Below are positions 52,368-61,300 of a stretch of 64,000 nt of DNA, one piece after another. Positions within the stretch are counted from its first letter, which is position 1, and the number at the start of each line of letters is the position of its first letter. A model generated the notes under the pieces. The model made no database searches, was not told the origin of the DNA, and worked only from the letters and a program-made list of their open reading frames with translations. Source of the DNA: Cohnella silvisoli. Lineage in GTDB: Bacteria; Bacillota; Bacilli; Paenibacillales; Paenibacillaceae. Position numbers and translations under genes: made by a program. The stretch is from the NCBI RefSeq assembly GCF_021190915.1, contig NZ_JAIOAP010000020.1, positions 82,260-146,259 on the forward strand, written 5' to 3'.

Positions 52368-54806
52368 ATGAAACGAGCGAGCTTGTGGATTTGCTTGCTA
52401 GGCTTCACAGTCATGGCAGGATTGAGCTCCGGCAGTACCGTATTTGCGGAATCGTCCTCCGCTCTGAATGAATTTCCCATCGGGATTTTCTATCAGCCGC
52501 CCGCCCAAGAAAGAACGGATACCCGTTATGCGGAAATACGCGATATGAATGCGAATTTCGTCGTAACGGGAAAGGATACGAAAACGCTTGGAGCCAATAA
52601 GTGGCTGTTGGAGAAGGCTGCCGTCAACGGGTTGAAGGTGCTGGTCGAAGACCTGGGAACCCGTTGGAATAAAACTGAGCTGATCTACCAGAGACAAGGT
52701 AACCTAAACGTGATGCTGGATAAAGATCATCCGATCGGTCAGACGTTTAAGACTCCTAACTCTCAGGAAAAGTGGGATATTGAGCATGTCTCGATCCAAG
52801 TAGACTCGTCCCTGTTGATGAACAATGTTACAGTGACGCTAAGCGTGTACGACAGCCCGAGCAAGAACACGCTCATCGGCGCCGCGAGCATTTCCGGACC
52901 GGTTTCAGTGCCGTATCCGGAATTCAAAATCAATAAATGGCTGGAAAACATCAATACGACGTATTATCTGGAATTAACGACGGATTCGGTGAGCGGCATC
53001 CCGGTTAAAGCTTCCAGCAGCGACAAGTATGCAGATGGCGCGCTCTATGCAAATGGAATACAACAGCCCGGAGATTTATTGTTCGAAATGAACATGATTC
53101 ATTGGAAAGCGGGTCTTTCCGCAACGGAAATTCCTTCGGATACGTATTTGCAAGCGCTGACCGATTATTACAAATCGAATCCCGCGCTTCTCGGATATTT
53201 ATTATACGACGAGCCGTCACCCAAATTGTTCGCAAATCTGAACACGGTAACGAACAAGTTGAAATCATATGATCCGGATCATATGGTGTACGTGAATTTG
53301 GCGGGAGCCGGCGCTGTTTCGGATAAGAATTTAGATGGAAACGACGTAACTCCGACGAGTTCGATCGGTCAAACGTTCAGAACGGGAGACATAAATAACA
53401 TAACTTCTCTTCAGTTATGGATAGACAACGGTTCGTGGGGGGCCGGCGAAGCATTGACGCTTACGTTGTGGGACTCCCCCGCGAAAGCGACCAAGATTGC
53501 GGAAAGTACGCTTTCAACCGCGCCAACCTCTTACTGGGCAACGTTCCCTTTCAATAATGCCAATGTCAGTCCGAATACAATGTATTACTTCGAACTGACA
53601 CATAACGGAGGCGGCGACCAAAAGATAGGTTGGGTTATTCGGTCGGTTATCGGTGAAGACTGGGAGGAAGGAACGGCTTATTTAGCCGGTCAACCGATTA
53701 ACTCGGATTGGTGGTTTGCCATTAATGGAGAAGACAAATCACTTAAAGAGTATGAGTCTATCGTGAGACGGTGGGCGGACACCCATCCGGATGTACTGTC
53801 GTTTGACGCTTATCCGTATAGAATAGATGGAGGCTTGGATGAATACGGGATTCATTCCAGCTATTATCCGACACTTGAAGCGATGAGGAAAGTTTCCGTC
53901 GAGAAAGGAATTGACGTTTGGTCAAATATCCAAAGTGTCGGGTTAGCGAATGTAATGAAGGTACCAACGGAAGCTGATATGCGATATCAAATTTACTCGA
54001 ACCTTGCGTATGGAGTTAAAGGATTGATTTATTTCACATATTGGACGCCGCCGAATGAGTGGGGGGAACAATTCGATAACGGGATTGTCGATGCCAACGG
54101 TAATAGAACGGACAAGTACAACTATGCAAAAGCAGCTAACGCGGACGTCTTGAAGCTGGGTCCGACATTATTGAAGCTGAATTCGCAGGCCGTGTATCAT
54201 ACCGGTCCGACCCTGCCGGTTTCCACGACCGCTCTCCCGGGAAATTTCTATTGGCAGTTGTCAAATCCGGCACAATCGACGGTTATCGGTTCCTTCATCG
54301 ATGCTGTCGCACGGAAATATGTGATGGTCGTCAACAAGGATCGCACAAATTCGCAAAATATCGCCTTCATGCTTCCCGGTAAACCGCAGTCGGTCAAAGA
54401 AGTATCCAAAACAACCGGGACGGAAGTCGTCACGAATTACAACAGGTTCACGGGTAATTTGTCCGCCGACTTTGCTCCGGGCGAAGGAAAGCTGTTCGTC
54501 ATAGATGAAGTTACGGCAAATCTGGCACCTGTCGCTCACGATTCTGCGCTCAGCACGAAGAGAAATACGCCTATCAGCAGCACGCTTAATGCCAGTGATG
54601 CCGATCAAGATCCGCTTAGATACAGCATTGTGGCAAACGGAAAAAAGGGTACAGCCACGATAGTCGATGCGGAGTCCGGGACATTTACTTATACGCCCAA
54701 GAATAAGGGAGTGTCAGGAGAAGACACGATAAAATTCAAGGCCGATGATGGTATCGGAATTTCTAATATCGGTACTGTAACGATTACGATAAGGAAAGAG
54801 AAGTAA
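52368..54806 (+). CDS. Secreted barrel glycoside-hydrolase-like protein with two inserted beta-sandwich domains
   Basis: 812 residues. Signal peptide (1-28, VFA). A (beta/alpha)8-type barrel starts NEFPIGIFYQPP, with likely catalytic Glu in GYLLYDEPSP near 285 and later strands VLSFDAYPYRIDGG and GLIYFTYWTPPNEWG. Two related beta domains interrupt it: about residues 123-243 (IGQTFKTPN ... DLLFEMN) and 333-455 (IGQTFRTGD ... WWFAINGED). A C-terminal cadherin/VCBS-like Ig domain follows (about 716-808). Fits clan GH-A in outline; family not identified. AGGAGG site. Confidence 0.78.
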   Translation: MKRASLWICLLGFTVMAGLSSGSTVFAESSSALNEFPIGIFYQPPAQERTDTRYAEIRDMNANFVVTGKDTKTLGANKWLLEKAAVNGLKVLVEDLGTRWNKTELIYQRQGNLNVMLDKDHPIGQTFKTPNSQEKWDIEHVSIQVDSSLLMNNVTVTLSVYDSPSKNTLIGAASISGPVSVPYPEFKINKWLENINTTYYLELTTDSVSGIPVKASSSDKYADGALYANGIQQPGDLLFEMNMIHWKAGLSATEIPSDTYLQALTDYYKSNPALLGYLLYDEPSPKLFANLNTVTNKLKSYDPDHMVYVNLAGAGAVSDKNLDGNDVTPTSSIGQTFRTGDINNITSLQLWIDNGSWGAGEALTLTLWDSPAKATKIAESTLSTAPTSYWATFPFNNANVSPNTMYYFELTHNGGGDQKIGWVIRSVIGEDWEEGTAYLAGQPINSDWWFAINGEDKSLKEYESIVRRWADTHPDVLSFDAYPYRIDGGLDEYGIHSSYYPTLEAMRKVSVEKGIDVWSNIQSVGLANVMKVPTEADMRYQIYSNLAYGVKGLIYFTYWTPPNEWGEQFDNGIVDANGNRTDKYNYAKAANADVLKLGPTLLKLNSQAVYHTGPTLPVSTTALPGNFYWQLSNPAQSTVIGSFIDAVARKYVMVVNKDRTNSQNIAFMLPGKPQSVKEVSKTTGTEVVTNYNRFTGNLSADFAPGEGKLFVIDEVTANLAPVAHDSALSTKRNTPISSTLNASDADQDPLRYSIVANGKKGTATIVDAESGTFTYTPKNKGVSGEDTIKFKADDGIGISNIGTVTITIRKEK

Positions 54807-54856
54807 AGTTGGCCTTGTATTCGTTCAACATCGCCGGTTGAATAAGTAACTGTGGA

Positions 54857-54890
54857 GGGACCAAGTTCTAGTGGAACGTGGTCCCTTTTT
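54857..54890 (+). terminator. Terminator after the secreted hydrolase gene
   Basis: GGGACCAAGTTC and GGAACGTGGTCCC form a stem followed by TTTTT. Ends the second carbohydrate locus. Confidence 0.9.
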
Positions 54891-54995
54891 CGTGTTTGTG
54901 AATATTCGGATTCAATTTGCGATTCCTCCCGATTATCCAAGAATCCCCCACCTCAGAGCTACAACGCAGGTGGCGGGAGTGTTTAATAATGGTAT

Positions 54996-55001
54996 TATAA
55001 T
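54996..55001 (+). promoter_or_regulatory. Possible promoter (-10 TATAAT) of the double-kinase gene
   Basis: A perfect TATAAT at 54996-55001 lies about 120 bp before the kinase start; no good -35 is seen. It would produce an mRNA leader of about 115 nt containing the structured region described next. Confidence 0.4.
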
Positions 55002-55022
55002 CTAATGTGATTAAACATACAT

Positions 55023-55121
55023 AACCTGGGGGAGTTTCGCTCAGGCAGCCGGGCAGTTGAGATTCATGACGGCAGGTTATTCCGGAACTCCGAAAAGCCG
55101 AAGGAGGCTCCTTGCGGTAAG
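55023..55121 (+). promoter_or_regulatory. Structured mRNA leader, possible pseudoknot
   Basis: Two helices interleave: AACCTG (55023) with CAGGTT (55073), and GGAGTT (55031) with AACTCC (55086); inside is CTCA/TGAG. A further AGCC/GGCT hairpin (55096-55109) encloses the ribosome site AAGGAGG. The start codon lies 14 nt beyond that site, an unusual distance. I know no riboswitch class that matches. The segment 54891-55022 holds no gene. Confidence 0.4.
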
Positions 55122-58100
55122 ATGCTCAAAGACAAATTTCTGATCGGAATTCTCGCGCTCACGGCCATCGTCGGGATCATGATGGGGCTGTCCGCCATGC
55201 CCGGGAAAAATGCGCCTGCGGTGAACAAAGGCGTTTTGGATTTAAGCGGTTGGAATCCCGGCGAGTCGGGCAACATTTCGCTGGACGGACAATGGGAGTT
55301 CTTTCCGAACCAGTTGCTGGTTCCCGGCGAGTCCGGCGGCTTGCTTACGAAGCGGCAATACCTTCTCGTACCGGGAAAATGGGATGGACAGCCGGATGGC
55401 AAGGGCGGGACGATGAAAGGCCACGGTTACGGAACGTACAGGCTCCTCATCCGGAATGCCCCTGCGGATCGGATGCTGGCTCTTTCCAAACATTACGCCC
55501 GCTTCTCGGACAAGCTGTACGTGGATAGGGCTTTGGCGGGAGAGTCCGGGAAAACCGGCACGACGCGGGAACAATACGTTCCGCGCAACGAGCCTTATAC
55601 GGTTTTTTTCCGCGCGGGGAGCGACGAAGTTGAAGTTTTACTGCAGGTGGCCAATTTCGACTACAAGAACGGCGGAATAAGCGATTCCCTGTATTTCGGG
55701 CTGGGCAAGGAGATGGAAACGAGAAAAAGCTTCCAAACCGGTCTCGAGCTGATGGGAACCTTCTTCTTTTTGTTTTTTGCCTTATTGTTCGTCTTTCTAT
55801 ATGTCGGATTCCACCGGAATTCGTTTTTTCTTCTGTTCGGGACGTTTTTCTTCTTTTTTGCGATAAGCGTCATTACCAATGGGGAGCGGCTGTTCCTGCA
55901 GTTTTTACCGGATATTCCGTTTGAATGGGCCTTCAAGATCAAGAACGTGTCCGTTTTTTTGACGCCGGCCTTGCTATTCTTTATGACATGGAAGTGGTTT
56001 AAGGCGGCGGCCGTTCGCCATCTGTTTCTGTTCACCGCGGCGGCTCTATTCCTGTACTGCGTCGCCATTGCAATCCTGCCGTTCCGTGTGTATTCCGCTC
56101 TTCTGGATGCCGTTTACCTGGGTTTTACGCTGATCTGCGCCATCCTGGCCGTTTTCTTGCTGATGTCTTACGTCTCCGGTCGGTTCGGTTCTTTGGACAA
56201 GCGGCAGCTTCAGATGCATTTCTCGGCTGTCTGGTCCACTTTGCTAACCGCAATAATCGCCATTCTGAACAGCGAGAACGTTATCCCGATGGAGTTGGCG
56301 AATACGACCGTCCTCCTTTTTCTCTTCTTTATCTCGCTGCTGCTCATTCATCAATACGCGGGCGCGTATTCTGCCATGAGGAAGCTCACGAATCAACTGC
56401 AAGCCATGGACAGGATGAAGGACGAATTTCTGCTCATTACTTCCCATGAGTTGAATACTCCGCTCCATGGCATAATCAACCTGTCGCAGTCTTTGCTTAA
56501 GACGCCTTTGCGCAAGGCAGCCGAAGACGGCATGAAGGAGAAGCTGCAGACGATCCGGAATACCGCATATCGCATGTCCAACATGGTCAAGGACATCATC
56601 GACGTTGCCAGGATCAAGGATGGGAAAATGGAAGTAACCGTCGGAAAGATGGATTTAGCCACTTGCATTTCGGTCGTGATCGAAGTATTTGATTTTCTCG
56701 CCAAGGGAAAGAACACGGTGCTTGACCATCAAATCGCCCCCGACGCAAGATTTGTCATGGCGGACGAAAACCGGCTGATGCAGGTGCTCTACAACGCGAT
56801 CAGCCACAGCTTGCAGCAAGGGCAGGATGGGGTTGTTACGATCGGCAGCAATCGGAGAGACCAAAGCGTCGTTATGACGATCCGGAATTCAGCCGTACTT
56901 GGCAAGGCGACCGACAATAACGCGGCGGAACAGGCGGGAGACAACGGATTTTCCGTCGGCATGTCGATCGTTCACGAGTTGATGGAATTGATGGGCGGAA
57001 CGTTCGAGTCGCGCGACGATCGGGAGATCGAACTGGTCTTGCCCGCGGCTTGGGAAGGAGGAATCGGGGAAGCCGAAGCGGCTGCCGCATCCGAAGCGTT
57101 GCCCGCGAAGATCGGCGCCAAGGACGAGGGAGCCAAGGCGGAAGCTTCTAAAATCATGATCGCTTCCGCGGATCCGGTCGACGTGGAGCATCTGTACGGC
57201 ATGTTGTCGATGGAAGGGTTCGACGTCGTCTGCGCGGGCTCGGACAAGGAGGTTTTCTCGCATATTACGCGAATGGATCGGCCGGACCTTGTCCTCCTCG
57301 ACGTTAGACTTCCTGATCTGAACGGGTATGAATTGTGTAGACGGATCCGCCGACATTTTACGCAGATGGAATTACCGGTGTTGTTCATCAGCGCCCGAAT
57401 GACGCCTGCCGACATCGAAGCGGGCATCGCCGCGGGCGGTAGCGATTTTATCGCAAGACCGCTGGATGCGGGAGAAATTCGAGTTCGGGTCAATACGCTG
57501 ATGTCCATGAAACGGCTGGTCAAGGAAGCGACCGTGAACGAAATGGCTTTTCTGCGCTCGCAGATCAAGCCGCATTTTCTCTACAATGCTTTGGGCACGA
57601 TCATGTCGCTTTGTTATACGGACGGCGCCAGAGCTGGAGAGCTGTTGAGCACGTTCAGCCGGTACTTGCGGATCATTTTCCATATGGACAATACGGAAGA
57701 AACCGTCAAGCTCAGCAAGGAAATGGAGCTCATCCAGGCCTACGTCGATATCGAAAAAGAAAGGTTCGGCGAGCGCGTCCGCGTAGAGTTCGACGTGGAT
57801 GATCAGTTGTATGGCTGCCAGGTCATGCCGCTTACGATCGAACCGCTCGTCGAGAACGCCATTCGTCACGGGGTATCCAAGAAGGTGAGCGGCGGTACGG
57901 TTCGGTTGACGATTCGCAAGCAGGGCGGATTCGTTCAGGTCGTGGTGGAGGATGACGGGGTCGGCATGACGGAGGTTCAGGTGCAGTCGATTTTGGATAG
58001 CAGCGGCAAACAGGAACAAGGAGTCGGATTCCGGAACATCATGCGCCGTGTGGCGCATTTGACCGGCAAACAGCCGGTCGTGGAAAGCGAGAGGGGCAAG

Positions 58101-58142
58101 GGCACGAAGGTCACGATTTGGCTGCCGCTTTCTTATTCGTGA
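55122..58142 (+). CDS. 7TMR-DISM hybrid sensor with two histidine-kinase modules and a receiver
   Basis: 1006 residues. N-terminal membrane anchor, extracellular 7TMR-DISM sensor domain (about 40-205), seven membrane helices (about 207-415), HisKA with H442 (SHELNTPLHG), an ATPase domain whose DxGxG motif reads NSAVL at 589-593, a receiver with D727 (LLDVRLPDLNG) but Arg 779 where Lys is expected (FIARPLD), and a LytS-type kinase with H818 (SQIKPHFLYNAL) and intact ATPase (PLVENAIRHG, EDDGVGM). Likely the C-terminal kinase is the active one. Partner is probably the BTAD regulator at 62627. Confidence 0.9.
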   Translation: MLKDKFLIGILALTAIVGIMMGLSAMPGKNAPAVNKGVLDLSGWNPGESGNISLDGQWEFFPNQLLVPGESGGLLTKRQYLLVPGKWDGQPDGKGGTMKGHGYGTYRLLIRNAPADRMLALSKHYARFSDKLYVDRALAGESGKTGTTREQYVPRNEPYTVFFRAGSDEVEVLLQVANFDYKNGGISDSLYFGLGKEMETRKSFQTGLELMGTFFFLFFALLFVFLYVGFHRNSFFLLFGTFFFFFAISVITNGERLFLQFLPDIPFEWAFKIKNVSVFLTPALLFFMTWKWFKAAAVRHLFLFTAAALFLYCVAIAILPFRVYSALLDAVYLGFTLICAILAVFLLMSYVSGRFGSLDKRQLQMHFSAVWSTLLTAIIAILNSENVIPMELANTTVLLFLFFISLLLIHQYAGAYSAMRKLTNQLQAMDRMKDEFLLITSHELNTPLHGIINLSQSLLKTPLRKAAEDGMKEKLQTIRNTAYRMSNMVKDIIDVARIKDGKMEVTVGKMDLATCISVVIEVFDFLAKGKNTVLDHQIAPDARFVMADENRLMQVLYNAISHSLQQGQDGVVTIGSNRRDQSVVMTIRNSAVLGKATDNNAAEQAGDNGFSVGMSIVHELMELMGGTFESRDDREIELVLPAAWEGGIGEAEAAAASEALPAKIGAKDEGAKAEASKIMIASADPVDVEHLYGMLSMEGFDVVCAGSDKEVFSHITRMDRPDLVLLDVRLPDLNGYELCRRIRRHFTQMELPVLFISARMTPADIEAGIAAGGSDFIARPLDAGEIRVRVNTLMSMKRLVKEATVNEMAFLRSQIKPHFLYNALGTIMSLCYTDGARAGELLSTFSRYLRIIFHMDNTEETVKLSKEMELIQAYVDIEKERFGERVRVEFDVDDQLYGCQVMPLTIEPLVENAIRHGVSKKVSGGTVRLTIRKQGGFVQVVVEDDGVGMTEVQVQSILDSSGKQEQGVGFRNIMRRVAHLTGKQPVVESERGKGTKVTIWLPLSYS

Positions 58143-58176
58143 CGGGGGACGCTGAATAATAGCAAGAAGCATTTAC

Positions 58177-58215
58177 GGCTCGTCCATTAGCGGACGGGCC
58201 GTTTGCCGTTTTTCG
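58177..58215 (+). terminator. Terminator after the double-kinase gene
   Basis: GGCTCGTCC and GGACGGGCC pair with one G-U wobble, followed by a T-rich stretch (GTTTGCCGTTTTT). The next gene starts 100 bp later, probably from its own promoter. Confidence 0.75.
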
Positions 58216-58316
58216 CGGTCGTAAAGGTGTTAAGCGTTTGTTAAGCGGGATGCTGTAATCTATTGTCGAAAAAGGTCGAATACAACATCAGACGGAATGA
58301 ATAAGGAGGTACGGAT

Positions 58317-61300
58317 ATGAGAGGATTTTGGAAAAAAGCCAAGATAACGATTCTGGCCATACTTGTGGGCATTGGCGTTATGCCCGTATGGCCTGCCCTG
58401 GGAGGAGGCAATGCCTATGCTGCCGAAAGCAGTTGGGGAAGCGTGGGCAGGGCCGGATTTTCAAATGCCGTGGCATCATACACATCGTTGTATGTATACA
58501 ATGGCAGCGGCACATCTATCCCTTATGTGGCTTTTCAGGATTGGACGAGTGGAAAAGCCACGGTGATGAAGTATGTTAGCGGAAGTTGGGCGGTCGTTGG
58601 CGACGCCGGATTTTCGACAAACGAGGCAATTGACTTATCGTTGTTCGTGTACAATGCGGGCGGCACGCCTATCCCTTACTTGGCCTTTCGGGATGAAGTA
58701 ACCGGCAAGGCTACGGTAATGAAGTTTGCCGATAACGGAAGCGGGACATTCAGTTGGGCTCAGGTTGGCGGCGCCGTCTCGACCCACGCGGCAACCGATC
58801 TATCGTTGTATGTCGAAAGCGGAACGCCTCATGTGGCCTATCAAGATGGAACGGATAACAAGGGCTACGCGAAGTATTATTACAGCGACTGGGATTCATG
58901 GGAAGACGAATTATCCTCCGCAAGCTCGTTTTCAGATGATACGGCATCGGCATCTGATATTTCGCTGTATGTAAATGATAGCGGCTACCCTGTCGTAGCC
59001 TATCGGGATGGCGCGAGTGGCAATAAAGTCACCGTGAAGACAATATACGACGTTTGGACCACCATAGGCTCGCCTGGATTTTCGACCAATGCGGCATCTG
59101 ACATCTCGCTGGATGTGGATAATGGCGTCTTTTATGTGGCCTATCGGGATGAAGCGAACGGTTTGACGGTGATGAAGTACGACGAAAGCGCGGGATCCGG
59201 CTGGGTGCCGGTGGGCAGCGCCGATTTTACGGGCGGTCCGGCAAGTTACGTGTCCCTGGATGTGGATAATGGCATTCCCTATGTAGCCTATCAGGATGGA
59301 TTGACGGCTGACAATAAAGCTACGGTGATGAAGTTTGACGGGAGCGCAGGAACCGGCTGGGTGCCGGTGGGCAGCCCTAGATTTTCGGCTGGGGTTACCT
59401 ATTTTACGTCATTGGACGTGGTTAACGGTATCCCCTATGTGGCCTATATGGATGCTGGGAACGACAATAAAGCAACTGTTATGACCTATTCTGCGCCGGC
59501 GCCGGCTTACGCGATTGAGGCGTTGACCGACCTGACCTTTGCATCGCTGTCAGAGGGCTACGCTTCGGGATCGCAGCAGATAAAGACGATCACGGTGACG
59601 CGGACGGGGACGAGCGACCTGATCCACCTTGCGGCAGCTTTAAACGGCACGAATGCGAGCAACTTTACGATCACGCCGCCGGCGGCAACGACGCTGAATG
59701 ATACAACGCCTTCTACGACATTTACGCTCAAAGCCAAAGACGGACTGCCCGCCGGAACGTATACGGCGACGATAACGGTAACGGCTGACTCGCTGACGCC
59801 TGTCACCTTTACGGTGATGCAGGTGGTGAAGGCTCCGCCGAAAACCATTATTACGATCGCAGGGACTGGAATCGAAGGGTACTCGGGTGATGGCGGAGCG
59901 GCAACTTCGGCCCAATTGAATTATCCTGAAGGGGTTGCCGTAGATAGCAGCGGGAATGTGTATATCGTAGATACGGACAATCACCTTATCCGTAAAATCG
60001 ATGCGATTACAAGAAAGATCAGCACGGTCGCGGGAACGGGAACACAAGGATACTCGGGAGACGACGGAGACGCGACATTGGCGGAATTGAACACGCCTGA
60101 GGGAGTTGTCGTGGACAAAGACGGCAATTTGTACATCGCGGATTTTGAAAATAACCGTGTCCGCAAGGTGGATAAGCTCAGCGGAGAGATCAGCACGATC
60201 GCCGGAACGGGAGACGCCGGTTATTCGGGAGATGACGAAGCGGCAACCGCGGCGGAATTGGACGGCCCTATAGCAGTCGCCTTGGACAGCAGCGAAAACT
60301 TGTACATCGCCGATTTACACAATTCTACGATCCGCAAGGTGGACAAGCTCAGCGGAGAGATCAGCACAATCGCGGGGACCGGCGCTTCCTGGTACTCGGG
60401 AGACGGCGGACCTGCGACCGATGCACAATTGAATTACCCCCGCGGAGTGGTCGTCGATGGCAGCGGGAATGTGTATATCGTAGACCGGGACAATGAACGG
60501 ATCCGCAAGGTCGATGCGGCCAGCGGAACGATCAGCACGATCGCGGGAACCGGCGTTGCCGGGTACTCTGGTGACGGCGGGCATGCGACCGAAGCGCAAT
60601 TGAATCAACCGCGCGGTATCGCGTTGGACCGGAACGGGAATTTGTTGATTGCCGATAAGGGGAACAACCGCATCCGGATGATCGATATGGTCAAGGGGAG
60701 CATCATCACGATCGCCGGAACGGGAGCTGACGGTTATTCGGGAGACGGCGGAGCGGCGACTTCGGCGGATTTGAACTCCCCGTACGGAGTCGCAGCGGAC
60801 AGCAGCGGAAATGTGTATATCGCCGACAAGGATAATCAACGTCTCCGCAAGCTTGTCGATGCCTTGTACACCGTCAATTACAATGACAACGACAGCACCG
60901 GAGGAAGCATTCCGACCGACGGCGGCATTTATGATCCGGGAGCACCGGTCAAAGTGCTTGGCAACACCGGGAATCTGGCGAAGACAGGTTATACATTCGC
61001 TGGATGGAACACTCAAGCGAACGGAAACGGTACGAGCTACGCAGCAGGGGCCACGTTCGCTATGGGCTCGTCCAACGTGATACTGTTCGCGAAGTGGACG
61101 CTCAACAGCAGCAGCAGCAGCGGCGGGGGTGGCGGTGGTAGCGGCATTCCATCATCGCAAAAGGAAATCATCACGGTAGACGTGAAGGACGGCACGAAGG
61201 GCAATGGCGAGGTCGTATCGAAAGCGACGATCGAACGGACGACCGACGCGAACGGCCGGAAGAAAGACGACGTGACGTTCACGAACGAGCAGGCGTCGAA

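Noticed and set aside
55023..55121. Cyclic-di-GMP, SAM, TPP, fluoride or other known riboswitch
   Set aside because: None of the conserved sequence cores of these classes could be found.
59848..60870. CRISPR-like array
   Set aside because: Repeats are long, in frame and encode NHL units; there are no short repeats with unique spacers.
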